DNA of 64,000 nt, taken from positions 62,001 through 126,000 of the forward strand of contig CALXDJ010000001.1 of NCBI GenBank assembly GCA_944387035.1, written 5' to 3'. The notes beneath the pieces were generated by a model. That model ran no database searches. It was not told where the DNA came from and was given only the letters and a program-made list of their open reading frames with translations. Made by a program: the position numbers and the translations under genes. The DNA is from an uncultured Oscillospiraceae bacterium (GTDB lineage Bacteria; Bacillota; Clostridia; Oscillospirales; Oscillospiraceae). Below, one piece after another: positions 17,797 to 25,315 of the stretch. The number at the start of each line of letters is the position of its first letter. The stretch's first letter is position 1.

Positions 17797-18585
17797 TTAC
17801 TTGGCAAAGCTCTCCACGTCAGCCTTGGCGCCCTGCATGAAGATGTAGGTATCGCAGGCATAACCGATGAACTTCACGCCCAGGTCACGCCACTTCTTGC
17901 CGCCCTCGACGGAGTCAGCGAAGCAGCCAACCTTCACGCCCTTGGCAGAAGCCTTGGCGATGATGCCCTTGATGCACTCAATGACATCGGGATGGTCGAT
18001 CTGGCCCACCAGGCCCAGGGAGCTGGACAGGTCATAGGGACCGACAAACACCACGTCGATGCCGGGAACATCCAGGATCTCATCCAGGTTCTCCACAGCC
18101 TTCTTGCCCTCAGCCTGGACAATCACCATGGTGTCCTGTGCCTTGGCGAAGTAATCCTTACCGGGGATTGCGCCGAAGCCCGCGGAGCGGACAAAGCGGC
18201 AGGTACCACGGTTGCCGATGGGAGAGAACTTGGCAGCGGCCACAGCGGCACGGGCCTGCTCAGCGGTGTCGATCTGCGGCACCATCACAGCGCCGGCGCC
18301 CACATCCAGGGCCTGGTCGATCCAGATATCGCTGCCGCGGGGCACGCGCACCACAGGGCACACGCCGGCCACATTGGCCGCCCGGATCAGGTTGGGCAGG
18401 GTCTGGTGCGTGGTGGTACCATGCTCCATATCCAGCAGCACGAAGTCATATCCGGCATAACCGGCAGCCTCAACAAAAGCGGGGTCCGTAGAAATCATGA
18501 AGGGGCCCAGAGCACCCTTGTCGGATTCCATTGCAGCCTTAAAACGGGCAACACTGTCCATGGTAGGCATCTTGCTTACATCCAT
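17797..18585 (-). CDS. HpcH/HpaI-family (class II, metal-dependent) aldolase
   Basis: Retro-aldol cleavage of a 2-keto-3-deoxy or hydroxy-oxo acid to pyruvate (or oxaloacetate-type donor) and an aldehyde. 262 residues, barrel fold. Family motifs: DFVLLDMEHGTT near the N-terminus, VVRVPRGSD, ALDVGAGAVMVPQID, and the metal-binding EGKKAVENLDEIL followed by DVVFVGPYDLSSSLG. Start at 18585 from AAGGAGAA. It diverges from ilvD, another enzyme acting on hydroxy acids. Substrate not determined by sequence. Confidence 0.9.
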   Translation of the reverse strand: MDVSKMPTMDSVARFKAAMESDKGALGPFMISTDPAFVEAAGYAGYDFVLLDMEHGTTTHQTLPNLIRAANVAGVCPVVRVPRGSDIWIDQALDVGAGAVMVPQIDTAEQARAAVAAAKFSPIGNRGTCRFVRSAGFGAIPGKDYFAKAQDTMVIVQAEGKKAVENLDEILDVPGIDVVFVGPYDLSSSLGLVGQIDHPDVIECIKGIIAKASAKGVKVGCFADSVEGGKKWRDLGVKFIGYACDTYIFMQGAKADVESFAK

Positions 18586-18633
18586 ACTGATTCTCCTTAT
18601 CTTTTCCGGCGCACTGCGCCGTTTATTCCCCGG

Positions 18634-18652
18634 AGCGGAATATGATTCCGCT
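18634..18652. repeat. Operator-like inverted repeat in the aldolase leader
   Basis: AGCGGAAT and ATTCCGCT with a 3-nt centre, 16 nt inside the predicted transcript. It could bind a regulator (half-site like IclR-type operators) or form a hairpin. Confidence 0.45.
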
Positions 18653-18667
18653 TCTTCTAACACCTAC

Positions 18668-18696
18668 ACTATACCCGCGTCCTCTTCCTTTGTCAA
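18668..18696 (-). promoter_or_regulatory. Sigma-A promoter for the aldolase gene
   Basis: Minus strand TTGACA, 17-nt spacer, TATAGT. Confidence 0.8.
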
Positions 18697-18740
18697 CGGA
18701 TATCCCCGGGTTTTTTCGCTTTTTATCCCCGCAGCCGCCA

Positions 18741-18770
18741 TTGACAGCGCTCCCGCCGGAATGCTATCAT
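18741..18770 (+). promoter_or_regulatory. Sigma-A promoter for ilvD
   Basis: TTGACA, 18-nt spacer, TATCAT. The leader is only about 47 nt, too short for a branched-chain T-box. Confidence 0.75.
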
Positions 18771-18823
18771 GGGTGCAGAAAATCCCGCTACGAGAACAAA
18801 AGCAGAAAGGGAGCTTGATTTTT

Positions 18824-20506
18824 ATGGAACGCAGTAAACATATCCTGGAAGGACTGGGAAATCAGTACTACCGCGCAACACTCAAGTCCATGGGCTTTAC
18901 CACGGATGACCTCAAACGCCCCATTATCGGCATTGCCAATGCCTGGAGTGAGTGTGTTCCCGGTCACTTCAACCTTCGCCAGGTGGCCCAGCGGGTCAAG
19001 GACGGCATCTATCGTGCCGGCGGCACCCCCATTGAATTCGGCGTCATCGGCGGATGCGACGGCATGGGCCAGGGCCATGACGGCATGCACTATATTCTCC
19101 CCTCCCGTGAGCTGATCGCCAACTCCATCGAGTCCATGGCTCAGATCAATCTCTTTGACGGTCTGGTGCTGCTGGGCTCCTGCGATAAGATTGTCCCCGG
19201 CATGCTGATGGCCGCCGCCCGGCTGGACATCCCCTGCATCTTCCTGCCCGGCGGCCCCATGGAGGGCGGCGTGGTCTTCGACGGCCGTCAGGCTGACCAG
19301 ACCTCCAGCACCGAGGCCTATGGCATGCTCTCCGCCGGCAAGATCAGCGAAGCGGAATACGTGGCCCTGGAAGACACCGCCTGCCCTGGCTGCGGTTCCT
19401 GCTCCTACCTGGGCACCGCCAACACCATGTGCGCTCTGGCTGAGGCCCTGGGCATGACGCTGCCGGACGGCGGCCTGGCACCTGCCACTTCTGCCGCCCG
19501 CCTGGCCATGGGCGAACAGACCGGCATGAAGATTATGGAGCTGGTGGAAAAGCAGATCACCTCCCGGAAGATCCTGACCAACAGCGCCATCCGCAACGCC
19601 ATCAAGGCGTGCCTTGCCATGAGCGGCTCCACCAACGCCGTCATGCATCTGACTGCCATTGCCCACGAGGCAGAGCTGGACATCCACGTGCTGGATGAGT
19701 TCGACTCCCTGTCCCGGACCACGCCGCAGATTGCCAAGATGAATCCCGCCTGCAAGTACAACGTCATTGACTTCTACTATGACGGCGGCGTGCCCCGCCT
19801 GATGGAAAACCTCCAGACCCTGCTGGAGACCGATGTCATGACGGTCACCGCCCACACTCTGGCGGAGAACATTGCCACCCACCGCTACATCTACCCCGCC
19901 ACCGGCCTGGTCAACCACACCATGGACGATCCCTTCGGCTACACCGGCGGCGTGGCCGTGCTGCGGGGCAACCTGGCGCCCGACACCGGCATCACCAAGC
20001 CCGGCGCTTTCGACAAGAGCCTGCACCACTTCGAGGGCGAAGCCATCTGCTTCGACTCTGAGGAAGAGGCCGAAGAGGCCATCCTCTCCGGCAAGGTCCA
20101 CGAGGGCCATGTGGTGGTCATCCGCTATGAAGGCCCCAAGGGCGGCCCCGGCATGCGTGAGATGTTCAAGGCCATGAAGTACCTCTATGGCCGCGGCCTG
20201 GCCCTGTCCACCGCCCTCATCACCGACGGCCGGTTCTCCGGCACCAACAACGGCTGCTTCGTCGGCCACATCTCCCCCGAGGCTGCCGAGGGCGGTCCCA
20301 TCGCCATCGTTCACGACGGTGACCGGATCGTCATCGACGTGGAGAGCCGCAGCCTGGAGCTGAAGGTCCCCCAGGAGGAGATCGAAGCCCGGCTCAAGGC
20401 CTGGAAGCGTCCCGAGCCCAAGTTCAAGAAGGGCTGGCTGGGCCTGTACTGCAAGATCGCTGCCTCCGGTTCCGAAGGCGCCATTTTGAAGTACGACAAT
20501 CTGTAA
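18824..20506 (+). CDS. ilvD: Dihydroxy-acid dehydratase
   Basis: Fe-S dehydratase of valine, leucine and isoleucine synthesis. 560 residues, the normal length. Cluster and active-site motifs: VIGGCDGMGQGHDGM, LGSCDKIVPGMLMAA, and CPGCGSCSYLGTANTM. The C-terminal domain has LITDGRFSGTNNGCFVGHISPEA. Start at 18824 by AAAGGGAG; the longer frame upstream includes the promoter. No other ilv gene is near, so it stands alone or with the small downstream membrane protein. Substrate could also be a sugar acid (the superfamily includes Edd), and the neighbouring HpcH aldolase keeps that open. Confidence 0.93.
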   Translation: MERSKHILEGLGNQYYRATLKSMGFTTDDLKRPIIGIANAWSECVPGHFNLRQVAQRVKDGIYRAGGTPIEFGVIGGCDGMGQGHDGMHYILPSRELIANSIESMAQINLFDGLVLLGSCDKIVPGMLMAAARLDIPCIFLPGGPMEGGVVFDGRQADQTSSTEAYGMLSAGKISEAEYVALEDTACPGCGSCSYLGTANTMCALAEALGMTLPDGGLAPATSAARLAMGEQTGMKIMELVEKQITSRKILTNSAIRNAIKACLAMSGSTNAVMHLTAIAHEAELDIHVLDEFDSLSRTTPQIAKMNPACKYNVIDFYYDGGVPRLMENLQTLLETDVMTVTAHTLAENIATHRYIYPATGLVNHTMDDPFGYTGGVAVLRGNLAPDTGITKPGAFDKSLHHFEGEAICFDSEEEAEEAILSGKVHEGHVVVIRYEGPKGGPGMREMFKAMKYLYGRGLALSTALITDGRFSGTNNGCFVGHISPEAAEGGPIAIVHDGDRIVIDVESRSLELKVPQEEIEARLKAWKRPEPKFKKGWLGLYCKIAASGSEGAILKYDNL

Positions 20507-20518
20507 GCATGGACCTTT

Positions 20519-20549
20519 GCGGCGGCAGGCATCCTTTGTCTGCCGCCGC
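20519..20549 (+). terminator. Stem-loop after ilvD (weak terminator or intercistronic hairpin)
   Basis: 10-bp GC stem (20519-20528 with 20540-20549) followed only by TTT, located between ilvD and a small gene with its own AGGAGG. Confidence 0.5.
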
Positions 20550-20571
20550 TTTGACAATTAGGAGGTGGCCC

Positions 20572-20835
20572 ATGTCTCCCCTGATGGTCTGGACTGTCAT
20601 CGTGTTCGTTCCCCTGGCGCTGGGCGCTGCGCTGCGCGCACTGCTGCGGCGATGGCGCCGGGCGTGGTGGCTTTCTGCGGTTCTGGCGCTGCTCACGATC
20701 TTGGCCTGGATCGTTACCCTGCATCCTCCTGTTTCGGGCAGCGAACTCTACGGCCTGCGAACTATTCAAGCCCTGGCCATGACCGTGGGGTCCGCCACCA
20801 CAGGACTCATCCTCCGGCTGCGCCGGAGAAGCTGA
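20572..20835 (+). CDS. Small membrane protein of unknown function (87 aa)
   Basis: Not recognised. About three hydrophobic segments: 3-20 (LMVWTVIVFVPLALGAAL), 31-48 (WWLSAVLALLTILAWIV) and about 63-80. Basic clusters (LLRRWRRAW and the C-terminal RLRRRS) suggest cytoplasmic loops. AGGAGGTGGCCC sets the start at 20572. It is 65 nt after ilvD on the same strand and ends at a strong terminator, so it may be read through from ilvD. Confidence 0.7.
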   Translation: MSPLMVWTVIVFVPLALGAALRALLRRWRRAWWLSAVLALLTILAWIVTLHPPVSGSELYGLRTIQALAMTVGSATTGLILRLRRRS

Positions 20836-20853
20836 CCTGTCCCTTTGCAAGCA

Positions 20854-20886
20854 AAAACTCCGAAGTCCCATGGACTTCGGAGTTTT
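20854..20886. terminator. Bidirectional terminator
   Basis: 15-bp stem AAAACTCCGAAGTCC with its complement, 3-nt loop, Ts on both strands. It serves the small membrane gene (plus) and lspA (minus). Confidence 0.9.
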
Positions 20887-20887
20887 G

Positions 20888-21301
20888 TTATCCGTCCCGG
20901 CGGCTGGAAAGCACCAGTCCCAGCACGCCGGTAAAAATTGCCAAATCCGCCAGATTGTAGACATACCGTCCCAGGGGGCCGGGGCCCTTCTGCACCCGCA
21001 GATAATCGCATACCATTCCCCGGCGCAGACGCTCAATGAGATTGCTCCCTCCGCCGCCCAGCACCAGCCCTGCACTCACTGGTGCGTTGTGCCGGCAGCA
21101 CCAAACCAATCCCAGCGCCAGCAGAGACGGCACTGCCAGCGTGCGCCCCGCCACCGGCAGTCCGAAGGCCCCGCGCTGATTCCACATGGGCCGCAGGCAC
21201 ACGCGGCCCCAGCGCCTTTCTCCAAACCCGGGTTTTTCCACCTGATGCCGCACCATGGCGCAGGCCGCAGCGGTGGCCGCAGCCGTCAGAACCGTTTTCA
21301 T
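20888..21301 (-). CDS. lspA: Signal peptidase II (LspA)-like aspartic protease, short and diverged
   Basis: Membrane protease expected to cut prolipoprotein signal peptides. 137 residues, below the usual 155-165. LspA motifs: NQRGAFGLPV (41-50), GGGGSNLIERL with Glu90 where Asp is usual, MVCDYL with catalytic Asp99, and YNLADLAIF with catalytic Asp119. Both catalytic aspartates are present. The start overlaps the upstream GTPase-nuclease stop by 4 nt (ATGA), so the two are translationally coupled. It may be a second, specialised LspA; whether a canonical copy exists elsewhere is unknown. Confidence 0.78.
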   Translation of the reverse strand: MKTVLTAAATAAACAMVRHQVEKPGFGERRWGRVCLRPMWNQRGAFGLPVAGRTLAVPSLLALGLVWCCRHNAPVSAGLVLGGGGSNLIERLRRGMVCDYLRVQKGPGPLGRYVYNLADLAIFTGVLGLVLSSRRDG

Positions 21302-23955
21302 TCCTTATCCCTCCCCGGACCGGCGGCCTTCTCCATGGCAGCCCGGACCGCACCGCTTTTTTTCGGTCGGTTATTCTTGTCCAGTGCCGCCGCAATTTCG
21401 CCCTGGACCTGCTCTACCTCCTGGCGAAATGCCGTGGCAGACAGGCGCAGAGCCCCGTGCCCCAAAATAATCAGCTGCTCCGGGCCATCCGAGGTCGCCA
21501 CCTTCACCCGGTGTTCCCGGCCGATCTCATAGGTGGCCCGCTCAATATAGGCGTCCGCGGTCTCCGCCTCCCGGGTATAAACCACGTGGATATTGTGGTA
21601 CTTCTCCACAGAGCCCTGTCCGCCCTTGACCTTATAGGCATCAAAAACCAGGATCACATGACACTTGCGGTAGCCCTGGTAGTTACACAGAAGGTCGCAC
21701 AGGCTTTTCCGGGCGGCATCCAGACTATCCCGGGCGATGGCCTTGAGCTCATCCCAGGCAAAAATGATGTTGTATCCGTCTACCAGGAGGTACTCTTCCC
21801 CCCGGAATCGCTCCCGGATGGCCCGTTTTTCCGCCTCGCTCTCCTGAGCAGCCGGACGGCGCGGCGGCCGCATGGGCTGGGGAACCTGCCGCCGGATGGG
21901 ACCGTAGGTCCGCTCAAAAATCGCCCGCAGCTCCTCGTCCTGCTCCACCCCTCCGGACACCGGCCGCCGGACTGCAGGACCCGGCTGTGTCTCCGGTTCC
22001 TGCTCCGCCCCCAGACGCAGCCCGCTGTCCACATGGGCCATGGCGGGGACCTGATCCCACTTGACGGTATAGCCGCCGCCATGGGCGCAGAAAACGGAAT
22101 CGGGCGGATTGTCCACATCCCGTTCCGGATCGTAGCCGGACGCGGCAATCACCGCCTCCGCATCGGCAGAGGGCCGGTAGCCTCCGGGTACGCAGGAAAG
22201 GTGTCCCCGCCCCCGGGTATATGCCGCCACCTCCCGGGCATATCCCCGGAAAGCCGCCACGGGAACGGAGCCGGTAAGCACCGTCTCTTCTCCCTCCGTC
22301 AGGGGCAGCTGGGTTTCGCCGCCCATCCGCTGGAGATCGCTCATAGCCCGGCCCACCTGATCGGCAGGCACCTCCAGCCGGAAGTCGTACCACGGCTCCA
22401 GCAGCACACTTTCCGCCTGCATCAGCCCCTGGCGCACCGCCCGGTAGGTAGCCTGCCGGAAATCGCCGCCTTCTGTGTGCTTGACATGGGCGCGTCCGGC
22501 CACCAGCGTGATCTTCATATCGGTAATGGGTGATCCGGTGAGCACACCGGGATGGGCCCGCTCCGCCAGATGGGTCAGCACCAAGCGCTGCCAGTTGCCC
22601 TCCAGCTGATCCTCGGGGCAGGCTGTGGCAAACACCAGTCCGCTGCCCCGTTCCCCGGGCTCCATGAGAAGATGGACCTCGGCGTAGTGGCGCAGGGGCT
22701 CAAAATGTCCGATTCCCTCCACCGGGGCTGCAATGGTCTCCCGGTAGACGATGCTGCCCTCTCCGAAGGCAGCCTCCAGGCCAAACCGGTCCTGCAGCAC
22801 CCGCCGCAGCACTTCCAGCTGCACCTCGCCCATCAGCTGCACCCGAATCTCCCGGGCAGCCTCATTCCAGCTCACCCGCAGCTGCGGATCTTCCTCTTCC
22901 AGCTCCCGCAGATATTTCATGGCGGTATGGGGATCCGTGCCGTCGGTGAGCTCCAGGCGGCAGGCCAGGACCGGCTCCAGAACAGGAGACGTCCAGTCCT
23001 GTTCCCATCCCAAACCCATGCCCGGTACGGTATGGCTCAGTCCGGTCACCGCGCATACGGTACCTGCCGGAGCCTCCTCCACAGGACGGAACTTGGCACC
23101 GGAGTATATCCGCAGCTGGTCTGCCTTCTCCTCCCAAACCTGCGCCTCGGGCAAGCCCTCCCTGCGGCTGCTGATCAAATCCTTGACATGCAGCGTCCCG
23201 CCGGTGACCTTCAGATGGGTCAGCCGGGTTCCCTGTCCGTCCCGGGACACCTTGAATACCCGGGCGCCAAATTCCGCTGGATATGTGGGCACCGGACCGT
23301 ATTCCGCCAATCCCTCCAGCAGCGCATCCACACCCTCCAGCTTCAGCGCTGAGCCGAAGAAGCAGGGAAACACCTGCCGCCGCCGGATCATCTCCACCAG
23401 GTCATTTCGCTCCAGACGGCCGGTCTCCAAGTACCGCTCCAGCACACCCTCATCGCACACGGCGGCGTCCTCCTCCAGCGCTGCAGACCCAAAGTCCACA
23501 CACCCTGGGGACAGCCGCCGGCGCAGCTGGGAGAGCACTTCCTCCCGGTCCGCTCCCGGCAGATCCATCTTGTTGACAAACAAAAACACCGGCACGCCAT
23601 AGCGCTCCAGCAGCTGCCAAAGCGTCCGGGTATGGCCCTGGATGCCGTCTGTGCCGCTGATCACCAGCACCGCACAATCCAGCACCCGCAATGTGCGCTC
23701 CGCCTCTGCAGAAAAATCCACATGGCCGGGAGTATCCAGCAGCGTCAGCTCCCGCTCTCCTACCGGCAGCACTGCCTGCTTGGCAAAAATCGTGATTCCC
23801 CGTTCCCGCTCCATGGCGTCCGTATCCAAAAATGCGTCTCCGTGGTCCACTCGTCCCAACCGCCGCAGGACGCCGCTGCGGTAGAGCAGCGCCTCCGACA
23901 GGGTGGTCTTTCCCGCATCCACATGCGCCAGTATTCCAACGACCAGCTTGTCCAT
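21298..23955 (-). CDS. Tet(M)/EF-G-like translational GTPase fused to a Rae1/YacP NYN ribonuclease domain
   Basis: 885 residues. The N-terminal G domain has GILAHVDAGKTTLSEALLYR (G1), RGITI (52-56), DTPGHVDF (74-81) and NKMD (128-131). EF-G-like domains II-V follow, including MGEVQLEVLRRVLQDRFGLE, SPITDMKITLVAGRAHVKHT and LLEPWYDFRLEVP. It aligns by eye with ribosome protection proteins, but the Tet(M) tip loop YSPVS is replaced by HVKHTEGGD. After a Pro/Arg-rich linker (about 655-715), residues 720-855 match B. subtilis Rae1/YacP: LLVDGYNIIFAW, VILVFDAYKVKGG, TREAETADAYIE, VATSDGPEQ, GHGALRLSA, keeping its acidic residues. Likely acts at the ribosomal A site. First of a two-gene unit with lspA. 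Confidence 0.9.
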   Translation of the reverse strand: MDKLVVGILAHVDAGKTTLSEALLYRSGVLRRLGRVDHGDAFLDTDAMERERGITIFAKQAVLPVGERELTLLDTPGHVDFSAEAERTLRVLDCAVLVISGTDGIQGHTRTLWQLLERYGVPVFLFVNKMDLPGADREEVLSQLRRRLSPGCVDFGSAALEEDAAVCDEGVLERYLETGRLERNDLVEMIRRRQVFPCFFGSALKLEGVDALLEGLAEYGPVPTYPAEFGARVFKVSRDGQGTRLTHLKVTGGTLHVKDLISSRREGLPEAQVWEEKADQLRIYSGAKFRPVEEAPAGTVCAVTGLSHTVPGMGLGWEQDWTSPVLEPVLACRLELTDGTDPHTAMKYLRELEEEDPQLRVSWNEAAREIRVQLMGEVQLEVLRRVLQDRFGLEAAFGEGSIVYRETIAAPVEGIGHFEPLRHYAEVHLLMEPGERGSGLVFATACPEDQLEGNWQRLVLTHLAERAHPGVLTGSPITDMKITLVAGRAHVKHTEGGDFRQATYRAVRQGLMQAESVLLEPWYDFRLEVPADQVGRAMSDLQRMGGETQLPLTEGEETVLTGSVPVAAFRGYAREVAAYTRGRGHLSCVPGGYRPSADAEAVIAASGYDPERDVDNPPDSVFCAHGGGYTVKWDQVPAMAHVDSGLRLGAEQEPETQPGPAVRRPVSGGVEQDEELRAIFERTYGPIRRQVPQPMRPPRRPAAQESEAEKRAIRERFRGEEYLLVDGYNIIFAWDELKAIARDSLDAARKSLCDLLCNYQGYRKCHVILVFDAYKVKGGQGSVEKYHNIHVVYTREAETADAYIERATYEIGREHRVKVATSDGPEQLIILGHGALRLSATAFRQEVEQVQGEIAAALDKNNRPKKSGAVRAAMEKAAGPGRDKE

Positions 23956-24018
23956 GCCACTCCTCCGATGTTTCCTTCCCCGCTGCTGACAGCAATCGCG
24001 GGTAATTTCTTAAACAAT

Positions 24019-24047
24019 ATCATATCATTTCCCGTCTCCCCGTGCAA
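24019..24047 (-). promoter_or_regulatory. Sigma-A promoter for the GTPase-nuclease/lspA operon
   Basis: Minus strand TTGCAC, 17-nt spacer, TATGAT, about 60 nt before the ATG at 23955. Confidence 0.7.
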
Positions 24048-24137
24048 GGAGGCGTCATGCACTTGGAACTCTTCACAGATTTTTGTGCAAATGTTAATCG
24101 TTTTCGACAGAATGAAATCATTTTCGTCATAAGAATC

Positions 24138-24166
24138 TTGACATGTTGGCCAGAGAATTGTATAGT
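24138..24166 (+). promoter_or_regulatory. Sigma-A promoter for pfkA
   Basis: TTGACA, 17-nt spacer, TATAGT. A TCCGGT-CCGT-ACCGGA hairpin (24182-24197) lies in the leader just after the predicted start. Confidence 0.82.
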
Positions 24167-24237
24167 CGATGAAAAAGGCCTTCCGGTCCGTACCGGAGTA
24201 TGGTCAACTTGTCCAAAGGCAGCAAGGAGGAATCTGG

Positions 24238-25254
24238 ATGGAAAAACAGGTAAAGAGAATCGGCGTACTCACCAGCGGCGGCGATGCCCCCGGCATGAAT
24301 GCCGCAGTACGCGCCGTGGTACGCACTGCCATCTGCAAGGGCGTGGAATGCGTCGGCATCCGCAGAGGCTGGAACGGCCTGATCAACAGCGATTTTTTCC
24401 CCATGAATGCCGGCAGCGTCAGCCATATCATCGACAAAGGCGGCACGATTCTCTACACTGCCCGCAGTGAAGAATTCCGGGAACCCTCCGGCCGGGCCAA
24501 GGCGCTGGATGTTTGCAAGCTGCTGGGGTTGGACGGTCTGGTTGCCATCGGCGGTGACGGCACGTTCCGAGGCGCCCTGGCGCTGTCCCGCCAGGCTGCG
24601 GAAGCCGGCCACTCCCTGCAGGTTGTGGGGATTCCCGCCACCATTGACAACGACATCGGCTGCTCCCACTACACCATTGGATTCGATACCGCCTGCAACA
24701 CCGCCGTAGAGTGCATCGATAAGCTGCGGGACACCATGCAGTCTCACGAGCGGTGCTCAGTGGTGGAGGTGATGGGCCGTCACGCCGGTTATCTGGCGCT
24801 GTATGTGGGCATCGCCGTGGGCGCCACCGCGGTTTTGATTCCCGAGAGAACCGTGGACTTTGAACGGGACATTGCCGAGAAGATCCGCCGGGCCCGTTTG
24901 GCCGGTACGACCCACTTTATGGTCGTTGTGGCCGAGGGCGCCGGCAGCGCCGTGGAAATCGGAAACCGCATCCGGGAAGAGATCGGCCTGGATCCCCGCG
25001 TCACCGTGCTGGGCCACATCCAGCGGGGCGGTTCCCCCACCGCCCGGGACCGGGAGACCGCCAGCCGCATGGGCTATGAGGCAGTCACAGTCCTGACAGC
25101 CGGAAGAGGCAACCGGGTTATTGCCACACAGGACGGCCGCATTGTGGATCTGGATATGGAAGAGGCTTTGCAAATGAAGAAGTCGTTCCCCATGGATCGC
25201 TATCAGATTCTGGAGGCTTTGACCAGCACCGGCAACCGCTCCGAGGGAGACTGA
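24238..25254 (+). CDS. pfkA: ATP-dependent 6-phosphofructokinase
   Basis: Phosphorylates fructose 6-phosphate, the committed glycolytic step. 338 residues. Motifs: KRIGVLTSGGDAPGMNAAVR at the start, VAIGGDGTFRGA (Gly in GGDGT favours ATP over pyrophosphate), PATIDNDIG with catalytic Asp, VEVMGRHAGYLAL and GHIQRGGSPTARDR. Start at 24238 fixed by AAGGAGGAATCTGG. Monocistronic with promoter and terminator. Confidence 0.96.
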   Translation: MEKQVKRIGVLTSGGDAPGMNAAVRAVVRTAICKGVECVGIRRGWNGLINSDFFPMNAGSVSHIIDKGGTILYTARSEEFREPSGRAKALDVCKLLGLDGLVAIGGDGTFRGALALSRQAAEAGHSLQVVGIPATIDNDIGCSHYTIGFDTACNTAVECIDKLRDTMQSHERCSVVEVMGRHAGYLALYVGIAVGATAVLIPERTVDFERDIAEKIRRARLAGTTHFMVVVAEGAGSAVEIGNRIREEIGLDPRVTVLGHIQRGGSPTARDRETASRMGYEAVTVLTAGRGNRVIATQDGRIVDLDMEEALQMKKSFPMDRYQILEALTSTGNRSEGD

Positions 25255-25261
25255 CTCAATT

Positions 25262-25300
25262 AAAAAACGGACCATGCTGAAATAGCATGGTCCGTTTTTT
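25262..25300. terminator. Bidirectional terminator between pfkA and trkH
   Basis: 17-bp stem (25262-25278 with 25284-25300), 5-nt loop, with six Ts on each strand. Confidence 0.93.
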
Positions 25301-25315
25301 ATGATCTGCCGTTTT

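Noticed and set aside
18788-20557. 589-residue minus-strand frame
   Set aside because: Antisense of ilvD; Gly/Val/His-biased and without a start signal.
21298-23955. Calling the GTPase a tetracycline resistance gene
   Set aside because: The domain IV tip loop differs from Tet(M)/Tet(O) and the protein has a nuclease extension; resistance is not supported by sequence alone.
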